DNA of 38,062 nucleotides from Candidatus Saccharimonadota bacterium (lineage in GTDB: Bacteria > Patescibacteriota > Saccharimonadia > Saccharimonadales > UBA4665), in assembly GCA_027450065.1 (NCBI GenBank), contig DAIDKK010000004.1, positions 1 through 38,062 on the forward strand, read 5' to 3'. Numbering within the stretch: position 1 is the stretch's first letter; every line of letters begins with the position of its first letter. The position numbers and the translations under genes are program-made. Positions 1-7,665 of this stretch are shown here, piece after piece. The notes beneath the pieces were generated by a model. That model was given only the letters and a program-made list of their open reading frames with translations. It was not told the origin of the DNA and made no database searches.

Positions 1-497
1 TCGCCAACGTGGCCGGCATCATGGACAACATGACCCCACTACATGAGATGAGCGATGCCGTATGGAACCGCGTCATGAACATTAATGTCGGGGGCATGAT
101 GAAACTCAGCCGGGCCGCGTTGCCGCTCATGCTCGAGCAGCGAGCGGGGTCAATCGTGAACGTTGGCTCAGAAGCAAGCCTCAAAGCATCTGCTGCCGGC
201 GCAGCCTACACCACCTCCAAGCACGCAGTAGTTGGGCTCTCCAAAAGTATGGCGTTCATGTATGGGCCGAGTGGCATTCGCACAAACGTTGTTGCGCCCG
301 GTGCAGTCCTCACAAATATTGAGGCCAAATTTGACTCTCCGCTCGGCGCCGAACGGGTGAATAGCATCCTCGCAACTATGCCCGACGCCGCCGAAGCACC
401 GGCGCTAGCCGCCGCCATCACCTATTTGCTCAGTGACGACTCGACGAACGTGAACGGCGCGGTCTTACCATCCGATGGCGGCTGGTCCGTCCAGTAA
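1..497 (+). CDS. SDR family oxidoreductase, C-terminal part (gene starts before the window)
   Basis: This is the end of a classical short-chain dehydrogenase/reductase, an NAD(P)(H)-dependent oxidoreductase with a Rossmann fold. The frame is open from the first bases and begins inside the conserved N-x-AG region (read as NVAGI). The usual catalytic residues follow: a serine in a VNVGS strand, then YTTSK, which carries the Tyr-x-x-x-Lys pair. The C-terminal segment after it (IRTNVVAPGAV, then VNGAVLPSDGGW) is typical of the family. The nucleotide-binding TGxxxGxG motif must lie upstream. The substrate cannot be read from the sequence. The enzyme heads a run of soluble redox genes on the same strand. 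Confidence 0.9.
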   Translation, partial: ANVAGIMDNMTPLHEMSDAVWNRVMNINVGGMMKLSRAALPLMLEQRAGSIVNVGSEASLKASAAGAAYTTSKHAVVGLSKSMAFMYGPSGIRTNVVAPGAVLTNIEAKFDSPLGAERVNSILATMPDAAEAPALAAAITYLLSDDSTNVNGAVLPSDGGWSVQ

Positions 498-512
498 ATG
501 CATTTCTTCTGT

Positions 513-524
513 ACTTATATAAGT
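513..524. repeat. 12-bp palindrome ACTTATATAAGT, copy 1
   Basis: A perfect self-complementary 12-mer lies 16 bp after the SDR stop and 60 bp before the -10 box of the next gene. Exact copies lie at 4171-4182 and 11480-11491, also just after a stop codon. It could be an operator or part of a transcript end. Confidence 0.6.
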
Positions 525-580
525 CCTTATATACGTATGCGGAGTTCGGGACAAAAATAGCACCTGCTAGCTCTCGTATT

Positions 581-589
581 TGCTATACT
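581..589 (+). promoter_or_regulatory. Extended -10 promoter, leaderless
   Basis: TGC-TATACT matches the extended -10 consensus. The hexamer (584-589) ends 7 nt before the ATG at 597, so transcription should start at or next to the start codon. No clear -35 box is seen. Confidence 0.65.
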
Positions 590-596
590 GACAGCA

Positions 597-1256
597 ATGT
601 ATAAAAGTACTGTCTACAAAACTGTCTACCTCATACGGCACGGTCAAACGACTGCGAATGTCTCTCCTGTCTTTCAGGGAGATGATGCGACGCTCAGCCC
701 ACGTGGAGAAGCTCAAGCGATGGCTCTGGCAAACCGGTTAGCAAACGTGCAATTTGACGCACTGATTGCAAGTCCGCTCAAACGCACTACCCAAACCGCG
801 CAATACATCGCCGACAAAACAGGGAAAGACATTGTTTTCTCAGAACTGTTCGTAGAATATACCAAACCAACCGAACTACATGGCAAACCCTGGAGTGATC
901 CGCAGGCAAGTGAATTATGGCGGGCTTGGCAGCAATCCCTCGAAATACCTGGAATGCGAGTCAGCGATGGCGAAAACTATGACGACATTGTCGCGCGGGA
1001 TGATGCAGCCCTTGAGTACTTACTGCGTCGCCCAGAAGATACCATCGCCGTCGTCACCCACGGACATATCCTTGGCAGTATCATTGCCCGCGTGCTCTAC
1101 GGTGATGCCTTGACCGGCCCGTTGTTACAGGAGTTCCACAAACGAGTCTCAATGGAGAATACTGGCATCACCGTTTTGCGCTACAAAGATGGCTTCGAGG
1201 AAGCGCCCATGTGGCGACTCTGGACCCTCAACGACCATGCGCATTTTGCTGAGTAA
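597..1256 (+). CDS. Histidine phosphatase superfamily protein (phosphoglycerate mutase-like)
   Basis: The 219-residue protein carries the family signature LIRHGQTTAN near residue 13, with the phosphorylated histidine in RHG. The second histidine follows in VVTHGH. The length suits small cytosolic branch-1 members such as GpmB/CobC-type phosphatases, which hydrolyse phosphate esters. The substrate cannot be assigned. The ATG at 597 lies 7 nt after an extended -10 box and has no Shine-Dalgarno sequence, so the mRNA is probably leaderless. An aldo/keto reductase follows 30 nt later and is likely cotranscribed. Confidence 0.88.
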   Translation: MYKSTVYKTVYLIRHGQTTANVSPVFQGDDATLSPRGEAQAMALANRLANVQFDALIASPLKRTTQTAQYIADKTGKDIVFSELFVEYTKPTELHGKPWSDPQASELWRAWQQSLEIPGMRVSDGENYDDIVARDDAALEYLLRRPEDTIAVVTHGHILGSIIARVLYGDALTGPLLQEFHKRVSMENTGITVLRYKDGFEEAPMWRLWTLNDHAHFAE

Positions 1257-1286
1257 TGTATCTTCCGCCATCAATAAGGAGTACCC

Positions 1287-2132
1287 ATGACAACCATACC
1301 ATCCCTCACCCTCAATAATGGCGTCCTAATGCCACAATTAGGCCTGGGCACCTGGCAAGCTCGAGATGGCGATGAAGTGGAGCAGGCGGTCACGACAGCC
1401 CTAAGTGCAGGTTATCGGCTGATTGATACGGCTGCTATGTACGCGAATGAGGCCGGTGTTGGCAGTGCGATAAAAAATAGCGGCATTGCCCGGGAAGATA
1501 TTTTTCTTACCACCAAGCTCTGGAACGGTGATCAAGGCTACGATGAAGCCTTGCGTGCTTTTGATGCCAGCCTTAAGCGACTCGGCCTCGGCTATATCGA
1601 CCTCTACCTTATCCATTGGCCGATGCCAACCATCGGTAAATTCGTCGATACCTGGAAAGCCCTGGAAAAGTTGTATGCTGACAAACGCGTACGCGCGATT
1701 GGCGTTAGCAATTTTATGCCCGCCCATCTCACCGAACTTCTCTGGAGCGCTTCTATTACTCCGACTGTCAACCAAATCGAGTTACACCCACGCCTCAGCC
1801 AAGAAGCCAGCCGGGCCTTTTGCAAACAGCACGGCATTCAAGTAGAGTCCTATAGCCCACTCATGCGCGGTCAGGAGATACTGGCCGATGCAACTATCCA
1901 GTCGATTGCGGTAGCACATGGTAAAACCCCGGCCCAAGTGACGTTGCGCTGGCATATCCAACATGGCCTGATTGTCATCCCCAAGTCTGTTACCCCGGTT
2001 CGCATCCAAGAAAATGCTGCTATTTTTGATTTTGCGTTGACGCCTGAGGAGATGCAACGCATCGACAACATGAATACCAATAGCCGAATTGGCGGTGACC
2101 CAAACACCTTTAGCGTAGGGGCAAAACCGTAG
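1287..2132 (+). CDS. Aldo/keto reductase
   Basis: The protein is a 281-residue NADPH-dependent carbonyl reductase of the AKR superfamily, closest in layout to bacterial 2,5-diketo-D-gluconate reductase-like enzymes. The complete catalytic tetrad is visible: Asp47 and Tyr52 (IDTAAMY), Lys77 (TTKLW) and His110 (LIHWP). The opening GLGTWQ strand and the cofactor-binding IPKSV segment are also present. An AAGGAG ribosome site about 7 nt before the ATG sets the start. Together with the phosphatase upstream it looks like the second gene of a two-gene operon. The substrate is unknown. Confidence 0.92.
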   Translation: MTTIPSLTLNNGVLMPQLGLGTWQARDGDEVEQAVTTALSAGYRLIDTAAMYANEAGVGSAIKNSGIAREDIFLTTKLWNGDQGYDEALRAFDASLKRLGLGYIDLYLIHWPMPTIGKFVDTWKALEKLYADKRVRAIGVSNFMPAHLTELLWSASITPTVNQIELHPRLSQEASRAFCKQHGIQVESYSPLMRGQEILADATIQSIAVAHGKTPAQVTLRWHIQHGLIVIPKSVTPVRIQENAAIFDFALTPEEMQRIDNMNTNSRIGGDPNTFSVGAKP

Positions 2133-2172
2133 GCCACCTCACGCCACGGTAGTAATCGAGCACCATCCGGCC

Positions 2173-2178
2173 TACAAT
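2173..2178 (+). promoter_or_regulatory. -10 box TACAAT, leaderless
   Basis: TACAAT ends 6 nt before the ATG at 2185. There is no Shine-Dalgarno sequence, so a leaderless transcript is expected. Confidence 0.6.
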
Positions 2179-2184
2179 GAAACT

Positions 2185-2754
2185 ATGACAAAACTCTACA
2201 TTCCAGTGCTCGCCGGCACCACCCGCGAACAGCGCAAAAGTATTCATGCCGCCCGGCTTGTTGCCGAGATTGGCGCCAGCTTTGCTGACATCGAAACCGA
2301 ACTTATCGATCCCAAGGATTTCAATTTTCCCGGAGATGGCAACGACCCCGAGGGTAAAGACCCCCGTTACAGCGCCATCACCGCGCGGGCCGACGGCTTC
2401 TTTATCGTGACGCCCGAGTACAATCACGCTTACCCCGGCAGCCTCAAGCGCATGCTCGACAGCGAGCTCGAAAATTACATTCACAAACCAGTCGCATTTG
2501 CCGGTGCCTCCTCGGGGCAGTGGGGTGGTGTGCGCGCCATCGAAGCACTCGTGAATGCCGTGCGCGAGATGGGCCTAGTTGCCACCTTCACCGATATGCA
2601 GTTCCCGAAAGTCCAAGAGTTGTTCGACGAAAACGGCACCTTACTCAATGAAGCCTACCGCAAGTACACTACCAGTGCCTGGACAGAACTGATTTGGATG
2701 GCAAAAGTCCTCAAAGCCGGTCGCGAGCACGAGCCAAGCAAGTATCACCAATAA
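2185..2754 (+). CDS. NADPH-dependent FMN reductase family protein
   Basis: The 189-residue flavodoxin-like fold protein has the family hallmarks. An N-terminal strand leads into the phosphate-binding loop AGTTREQR. The segment FFIVTPEYNHAYPGSLKRML binds FMN and contains the conserved PEYN. A third strand leads into GASSGQWGG. Members reduce FMN, quinones or azo compounds with NAD(P)H in the cytosol, and some are called ArsH or ChrR. The exact acceptor is unclear. The start follows a -10 box directly. It ends a cluster of redox enzymes that may serve quinone or carbonyl detoxification, which is inference from position only. Confidence 0.88.
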   Translation: MTKLYIPVLAGTTREQRKSIHAARLVAEIGASFADIETELIDPKDFNFPGDGNDPEGKDPRYSAITARADGFFIVTPEYNHAYPGSLKRMLDSELENYIHKPVAFAGASSGQWGGVRAIEALVNAVREMGLVATFTDMQFPKVQELFDENGTLLNEAYRKYTTSAWTELIWMAKVLKAGREHEPSKYHQ

Positions 2755-2796
2755 GATTTATATATCTGTTAGCGGCCATAGTTAACAGAAAACTGC

Positions 2797-2825
2797 TTGC
2801 CACATTATGTATATTGTGCTAATAT
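2797..2825 (+). promoter_or_regulatory. Promoter of the DEAD-box helicase gene
   Basis: TTGCCA (2797-2802) and TAATAT (2820-2825) are separated by exactly 17 bp, and TGC before the hexamer extends the -10. The predicted start near 2832 leaves a leader of about 94 nt, unusually long for this window. Confidence 0.6.
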
Positions 2826-2925
2826 TAACAACATTGTTTATGATGATCCCGAGATTAGTGGTTTAGATTACTTAGGCTCATTCAAGCAATCACAGTAACA
2901 AATCATAATCGAAGGGTCATTTTTT

Positions 2926-4137
2926 ATGTCTTATTCTTATCGCTCGAGCAGAGTGTCAACTGCTCCACGTCGCCAGTCTCGTGGCGGCAGCCGCCCAAAC
3001 CGTAGCAGCGCCCAAGGTCGTGGCCGAAAGGGTGATTACATCGACCCCAGCCGCTTCATTAAGGTTGCTACTGCTACCCAAACCGAACAGTATGTTGCCC
3101 AGCATTCATTTGCTGACTTTAACTTGTCGCCAATCCTTAAGGCCAACCTGGCCGCCAAGGGGTACACTACCCCCTCACCAATTCAGGACCAGGCCATTCC
3201 AGCCGCTCTTGAAGGTCGTGACGTGATTGGTATAGCTAGTACTGGTACCGGTAAAACCGCCGCTTTTGCATTACCGCTACTCAATCAACTCGCCAGTGAG
3301 CCAAATTCACGAGCGCTTATTATTGCGCCAACCCGTGAGCTTGCACAGCAGATTGAAGTCGAGTGCCGTACACTTGGCAGGGGAACCGGCCTGACCGGCG
3401 CCTTGCTTATCGGTGGTTCCAGCATGGGCATCCAGCTCCGTGACCTCCGCGGCAACCCCCGTATCGTCATCGGCACACCTGGCCGTATCAAGGACCACTT
3501 GCTCCGCGGCACCCTGAAGCTCGACCGCTTCAACATTGCCGTCCTCGATGAAGTCGACCGTATGCTCGACATGGGCTTTGTCAACGATGTTACGACTATC
3601 CTCAAAGCAACCAACTCCGTACGCCAGTCGTTCTTCTTCTCGGCTACAATGGATGCCAAGGTCCGTATCCTCATCGATACCTTCACCAATGATCCATTTA
3701 CCGTTTCGCTCAAGGCAAGTTCTGCCAGCGAGAGCGTGCACCAGAATATTGTGGCTTACAACACCAAGACCGATAAGCTCGACAAGCTACACAATCTTCT
3801 GATTCAAGGCAATGTCACCAAGGCAATCATCTTTGATGAAACCCAGCGTGACGTTGAACGCCTGCACAAGGAGCTCGAACTCCGCGGCTTCTCAACTGAT
3901 TCGATGCACGGTGGCAAGACCCAAGGTCAACGCCAACGCGCCTTGGCCAAGTTCAAGCAGAATGAGATCAATGTCCTTGTGGCGACAGATGTTGCCGCGC
4001 GCGGTATTGATGTGACCGACATTAGCCATGTGGTTAACTTCTCGGTACCTAAGACCTACGACGATTACATTCACCGCATCGGTCGCGCCGGTCGTGCTGG
4101 CAAAATCGGCCACGCTCTCACGTTCGTCCAGCAGTAA
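2926..4137 (+). CDS. DEAD-box ATP-dependent RNA helicase
   Basis: The 403-residue helicase has both RecA-like domains. A basic Arg/Ser/Gly-rich tail of about 50 residues precedes the Q motif (FADFNLSPIL then SPIQDQAIP). Walker A is STGTGKT. The Ia motif is PTRELAQQI, then TPGR, then motif II, which reads DEVD instead of DEAD. SAT is in FFSATM. Domain 2 has VLVATDVAARGID and HRIGRAGRAG. It ends soon after motif VI and lacks the long C-terminal RNA-binding domain of DeaD/DbpA, so it is RhlE-like. It probably unwinds structured RNA in ribosome assembly or decay. The long leader would suit cold-induced expression, as known for bacterial relatives, but this is inference. Confidence 0.95.
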   Translation: MSYSYRSSRVSTAPRRQSRGGSRPNRSSAQGRGRKGDYIDPSRFIKVATATQTEQYVAQHSFADFNLSPILKANLAAKGYTTPSPIQDQAIPAALEGRDVIGIASTGTGKTAAFALPLLNQLASEPNSRALIIAPTRELAQQIEVECRTLGRGTGLTGALLIGGSSMGIQLRDLRGNPRIVIGTPGRIKDHLLRGTLKLDRFNIAVLDEVDRMLDMGFVNDVTTILKATNSVRQSFFFSATMDAKVRILIDTFTNDPFTVSLKASSASESVHQNIVAYNTKTDKLDKLHNLLIQGNVTKAIIFDETQRDVERLHKELELRGFSTDSMHGGKTQGQRQRALAKFKQNEINVLVATDVAARGIDVTDISHVVNFSVPKTYDDYIHRIGRAGRAGKIGHALTFVQQ

Positions 4138-4163
4138 CACCCACTTACGCGACGTTCGCTCAA

Positions 4164-4201
4164 AAAAAGAACTTATATAAGTCATTATATAAGTTCTTTT
4201 T
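4164..4201. terminator. Strong intrinsic terminator after the helicase, probably bidirectional
   Basis: A perfect 16-bp stem (4165-4180 with 4185-4200) encloses a 4-nt loop, with an A-run before and a T-run after. The T-run serves the plus strand and the A-run could serve minus-strand transcripts. The stem contains the palindrome ACTTATATAAGT at 4171-4182. Confidence 0.85.
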
Positions 4202-4274
4202 GCATTCGAATACTCGCTAACACTTTTCGCTCTTTTGAGCTCATCAGTATGAATACACATTCATAGAAGTATCT

Positions 4275-4325
4275 CTTGTGGGGACGGGTTGGAGCCAAAA
4301 GGCTCGACAAAATCGTCCACACAAG
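4275..4325. other. Nested hairpin downstream of the GT2 gene
   Basis: A 12-bp stem with one mismatch (4275-4286 with 4314-4325) encloses a second perfect hairpin, GAGCC-AAAA-GGCTC (4292-4305). It lies about 60 nt past the minus-strand stop of the glycosyltransferase and may protect or end its mRNA. No T-run follows it on either strand. Confidence 0.5.
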
Positions 4326-4386
4326 ATGGTGGTGAGGGAGGACGCCATTGTCCACCCCGTTTTCACCCTTCGGTCACTCGTCGTAG

Positions 4387-5916
4387 TCAGTGGCTGGCTG
4401 GCTCGAGAAACTGCACATCCTCCATCTCCTTCCTTGTGGGTTGGTGCCGAACGGACAGGTAGCTTGCCGACAGAGCAGGCACGGCTAGCAGAAGCACTGG
4501 GAAAATCGACCCGGTGCAGACAATCGCAATGGTCATGATGGCCAGAGCGAAGATCCATTCACCACGCGTGACGGTCAACGCCTCCCTGAAGGAAACGCGT
4601 TCCGCGTTCTTTGGCGTCACAAGGAACACCGACTTGCCAAACATGGACTTCAGTGAAGCCTTGAGGCTCGTGTAGTACATGCTTCCGTACAGCAGCATCG
4701 AACCACCGCTGTACGAGAACAGCTTGCGCTTGCTCATCGCCTTCCAGTGAAAGATGACGTCGTTTGCCATCGGCGCCAGCAGGAACAGCAGTGTAGGAGC
4801 CAGCATCCACAGGGGATACTGGAACGTCGTGCCCACCAGGGGCAAAACGACCACGTTGATGACGATGAACAGCGAGAAGACCGCGGTCAGCGGTAGCGCG
4901 TACGTAAAGAGGACGATGTCCAACTTCTCGTACCACTTGAGCTGACGCGAGGCCAGGATTGGCCAAGTGTTCCGCCGGATGAACTCCATGTTGCCCTGAG
5001 TCCACTTATTGTGGCGCTTGCGGAATGCCAGGTAGTCGGGCGGGTACTCCTCTTCGCAGGTCACATCAGGTGCGAACACCGTCATGTAGCCTGCCTCGCG
5101 GGCTGCGAGAGAGAAGCAAATGTCCTCGGCGACGACCAACGGAAAACCGCCGGCCGCTTCGTAGCACTCCCTGCTCACCATGGCGCCATGCCCCAGCAGC
5201 GACAGGAAGCCGAACTCATCCTTGACCGTCTGGTAGACGGGCCAGTGTGAGTCGACACCAATCGCAAACTTCTGCTGAAATGGCGTGATGTTGCGCGTCG
5301 CGATGTGGTTCGCCTGAACCACGCCGGTGTTCTTGTTGGCAGCGAAGTAATCCAGCATCCGCCGGATGAATCCGGGCGGGATGACCTCGTCACTGTCAAG
5401 AATCACAAAGAAGTCGTACTCAGCATCACACAGGAAATTGTTGAGGTTTCCCGCCTTGAAGCCGACACGACCGATGCGACGCACTACCTCCACCTGGTTG
5501 GTGGCGGCGAACTCATCGACCTGCCGCAGATACATCTCCTTGTCGCTGTCATCCAAGATGACAGTCCGGACGTTGCCGTAAAGCTGTCGCATCGACTTGC
5601 CGAGCGAGTCGCCGTTGAAGTCGTTCCGGGTGCAGTACACCAACAGAACGAGCGGCTCACGCAAGAGCGGTCGATACGGCAGAGTGATGCGGTGGCTCCT
5701 CACGAACAGGTAGTACCAGGCCGTGTAGAGCACGTCCTTGACGCCGTTCAGCCAGAAATAGCCGATGAAGGCCAGGGTGATGGTCACGAGAAAACCGCTG
5801 AGCGGCGTGACGTGCATCAGGCGTCCAATCTGGCTGTAGGACGTCAAGACAGCACTGCCGAACAACAGCAGCCAAACCGCCATAATCGTCACATACAGCT
5901 TGGGGGACTTCGACAT
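4387..5916 (-). CDS. Membrane glycosyltransferase family 2 (cellulose synthase-like)
   Basis: The 509-residue integral membrane enzyme probably polymerises or transfers sugars at the cytoplasmic face. Two TM helices come first (around residues 5-55). The GT-A domain then shows VILDDSD and the metal/UDP-binding ILDSDEV (DxD-like). VVAEDICFS carries the putative catalytic acidic residue, and KWTQGN stands at the acceptor-site QxxRW position. Four or more TM helices follow. The start at 5916 is set by a strong AGGAGG about 8 nt upstream. The in-frame extension upstream would overlap the preceding small gene. It starts 1 nt after the stop of the 56-residue LAFTG protein, so translation is coupled. 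Its GC content looks higher than its neighbours', which may point to transfer. Confidence 0.9.
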   Translation of the reverse strand: MSKSPKLYVTIMAVWLLLFGSAVLTSYSQIGRLMHVTPLSGFLVTITLAFIGYFWLNGVKDVLYTAWYYLFVRSHRITLPYRPLLREPLVLLVYCTRNDFNGDSLGKSMRQLYGNVRTVILDDSDKEMYLRQVDEFAATNQVEVVRRIGRVGFKAGNLNNFLCDAEYDFFVILDSDEVIPPGFIRRMLDYFAANKNTGVVQANHIATRNITPFQQKFAIGVDSHWPVYQTVKDEFGFLSLLGHGAMVSRECYEAAGGFPLVVAEDICFSLAAREAGYMTVFAPDVTCEEEYPPDYLAFRKRHNKWTQGNMEFIRRNTWPILASRQLKWYEKLDIVLFTYALPLTAVFSLFIVINVVVLPLVGTTFQYPLWMLAPTLLFLLAPMANDVIFHWKAMSKRKLFSYSGGSMLLYGSMYYTSLKASLKSMFGKSVFLVTPKNAERVSFREALTVTRGEWIFALAIMTIAIVCTGSIFPVLLLAVPALSASYLSVRHQPTRKEMEDVQFLEPASH

Positions 5917-5917
5917 A

Positions 5918-6088
5918 TCAGTCCTCCTGCTGAGCACGAGCGCGGGTGCGCTTCCGGATGCCAAGCAAGAACAGTCCAACTGCGATGAGTGCGAGAGCCA
6001 CCGACAGAGTAACACCGATGTCGGTTCCGGTGAAGGCAAGAACCCCCGCTGCACCAGCCACGCCAGCGCTTGCGCTGTTGTCGTACAT
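5918..6088 (-). CDS. 56-residue LAFTG-type sorting-signal microprotein
   Basis: A short open frame encodes 56 residues. It begins with a Gly/Ala-rich stretch of about 16 residues, then LAFTG, a hydrophobic helix of roughly 20 residues, and the basic tail RKRTRAR. That order (LPxTG-like pentapeptide, helix, positive tail) is the architecture of a sortase cell-wall sorting signal, and LAxTG variants are known in Actinobacteria. There is no separate signal peptide, so it is almost only the sorting signal. It has a good ribosome site (GGAAGGA about 7 nt before the ATG), an extended -10 promoter, and a stop 1 nt before the glycosyltransferase start. It could instead be a simple one-helix partner of the glycosyltransferase. 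Confidence 0.7.
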   Translation of the reverse strand: MYDNSASAGVAGAAGVLAFTGTDIGVTLSVALALIAVGLFLLGIRKRTRARAQQED

Positions 6089-6157
6089 GGTAGTTCCTTC
6101 CGTTCGAGTATTTAACCGAGGATGTACATCTTATCGCGGGCGCGAAAAGACTGGTAA

Positions 6158-6166
6158 ATTATAACA
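6158..6166 (-). promoter_or_regulatory. Extended -10 promoter of the LAFTG/GT2 operon
   Basis: On the minus strand TGT-TATAAT is a perfect extended -10. The predicted start near 6151 gives a leader of about 63 nt before the ATG at 6088. The surrounding 6150-6270 is AT-rich and holds no gene. Confidence 0.7.
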
Positions 6167-6283
6167 TAATTTTGGATAATGTTTAGTCAAAACATGAATA
6201 AAAACATCTTTTTTGGTACGAATATAACAAAATAGGGTCACACTCGTGTGTTTTTATGAATATTTTATAGCCTAATGTATATA

Positions 6284-6832
6284 TTAGGCGCTAAAAGCAT
6301 CAACGATTCGTGGGTGGAAGTAAGCTTCGGGGTCACGCGTTTCTACTGCCACAGCATCCAGTACTACCCGGAGGTTTACTTCGGCTGGCATAGTCACGAA
6401 GGGGTCATGGCTGGCACGTGCCCGCCGAATGCTACGCATCACGGTCGTAGCCTCGCGCGCACCTTCGGGGTCTTCGGCCTTATCTTTTTGGCGTTGGAGG
6501 ATAGAACCAACCGATGGGTCAATGATAAAACGACGAGTAAAGGGTTCTACCTGTAGTCCATCCTCACCCCGATAGACATCATGACGGTGCACCGTCAGCA
6601 CGCCTTCATCAATAGCATCGAATACGAAAGCCGAGGCAGAGAATCGGGTAACGCCGTCTTTGGTTCGTCGGCGGTCAACCCGTATAGCCATGGCGCCCAC
6701 CGAGTTACTAACAGCTTCGACTCGTCGCGCTCGCCACTGCGTGCCACTCTCTTGAATAATGGCGTTCGCCATCCGCCACAAACGCGGCGTTATCATTCTA
6801 TCTGGTTGCGCAGTGCCAGCTTGTTCGCTCAT
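6284..6832 (-). CDS. Hypothetical protein (182 aa)
   Basis: I do not recognise this family. The protein is soluble and rich in Arg, Asp and Glu, without TM segments or cysteine motifs. The middle part alternates short strands (AMAIRVDRRR, FSASAFVFDAIDEG, VLTVHRHD), which suggests a beta-rich fold. The second half is helical and charged. The start at 6832 is preferred over an ATG 18 nt upstream because a TATAGT -10 box (6844-6839) lies between them and ends 6 nt before 6832. The upstream ATG would fall in the promoter. It opens the block of unrecognised genes that surrounds the restriction-modification pair. Confidence 0.7.
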   Translation of the reverse strand: MSEQAGTAQPDRMITPRLWRMANAIIQESGTQWRARRVEAVSNSVGAMAIRVDRRRTKDGVTRFSASAFVFDAIDEGVLTVHRHDVYRGEDGLQVEPFTRRFIIDPSVGSILQRQKDKAEDPEGAREATTVMRSIRRARASHDPFVTMPAEVNLRVVLDAVAVETRDPEAYFHPRIVDAFSA

Positions 6833-6838
6833 AGCGCC

Positions 6839-6844
6839 ACTATA
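6839..6844 (-). promoter_or_regulatory. -10 box TATAGT, leaderless
   Basis: The hexamer reads TATAGT on the minus strand and ends 6 nt before the ATG at 6832. It decides the start codon of that gene. Confidence 0.55.
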
Positions 6845-6995
6845 CACCATGCGCCGAGCATAACCATGAGCGGTAAAACCCCGCTGCAGCCCACGGCATT
6901 GTAATATGTTCTATTTCGTCTTGGCTTTTTGTGCCTTACCGCTGTTACTATGCAAACTGCATGACACTTGTGCTTTGAGAATACGAATAAGTGAC

Positions 6996-7001
6996 TAAAA
7001 T
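6996..7001 (+). promoter_or_regulatory. -10 box TAAAAT, leaderless
   Basis: TAAAAT ends 7 nt before the ATG at 7009 and lies inside the longer reading frame that would start with GTG at 6991. This favours the internal ATG. Confidence 0.5.
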
Positions 7002-7008
7002 AGGCAGC

Positions 7009-7584
7009 ATGACGGTACGAAGAGAGCTGCCGGCGATTGCTCCGGAAGGTTTAGACGAAGAGGATGTTGCACTGCAGGCTGCGCTTGCTGAAATGCAGAA
7101 CATAGTACTCCGACACCTGTTGAAACTTAACCTGGCGATAACGGACCTTACGGCAGAATCACAACAACTGCTCGTGGATCGTACGAAGCCATACCTTGAG
7201 TTTGAATTAGCAAAAAGCGAGGGAGTCTGGCAGGGCATGCCAATTATGGCAAGAGGACCTGGCGGCATTTTAGTTGCTAACGCCGAAGGTGCTATAGGCG
7301 GCGCGCAGCACATGGAAGAGGGTGATGTCGTGATAGGGTTTATTGATGACGTCTCAGGGCTTCCCGTACCGAGTCTTGCATGCATGAGGTCACCCGATGA
7401 GACTACTCAAGACATCCCGACCTACGATCAATCGTTCTCTGCCGTCGTCACACTACAGGGAGCACAATTTACTGCAGCGGCTTCCGACGGAGCGGAAACA
7501 ATGTACGATTTAAGTAGGCACACCGTAATCTTGCCGCTTGTATACGGCATGGATATACGCGTAGCACCCATGCTCGAACTCTAG
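7009..7584 (+). CDS. Hypothetical protein (191 aa)
   Basis: I do not recognise this protein. It has no TM segment or signal peptide and is acidic. The N-terminal third is predicted helical (DEEDVALQAALAEMQNIV and following). The centre is Gly-rich (MARGPGGILVANAEGAIGG), and strands follow (GDVVIGFIDDVSG). The start at 7009 is chosen because a TAAAAT box ends 7 nt upstream. A GTG at 6991 would add six residues. It is the first of three same-strand unrecognised genes, each with its own promoter-like box, so they are probably separate transcription units rather than an operon. Confidence 0.7.
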   Translation: MTVRRELPAIAPEGLDEEDVALQAALAEMQNIVLRHLLKLNLAITDLTAESQQLLVDRTKPYLEFELAKSEGVWQGMPIMARGPGGILVANAEGAIGGAQHMEEGDVVIGFIDDVSGLPVPSLACMRSPDETTQDIPTYDQSFSAVVTLQGAQFTAAASDGAETMYDLSRHTVILPLVYGMDIRVAPMLEL

Positions 7585-7665
7585 CCGACTTACTAAAACA
7601 AAAAGGAGCACCATAAAAAACTACAGATGCACTGTGGCTCGTTTAGTTGTAGAATAGGTAAAATT

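Noticed and set aside
2926-4137. DEVD in place of DEAD as a sign of an inactive helicase
   Set aside because: The catalytic Asp-Glu pair is intact and the third position varies among active DEAD-like helicases; all other motifs are normal.
5305-5988. A 227-codon plus-strand frame opposite the GT2 gene
   Set aside because: The GT2 frame on the other strand has complete catalytic motifs and TM helices; this frame is a composition shadow of GC-rich codons.
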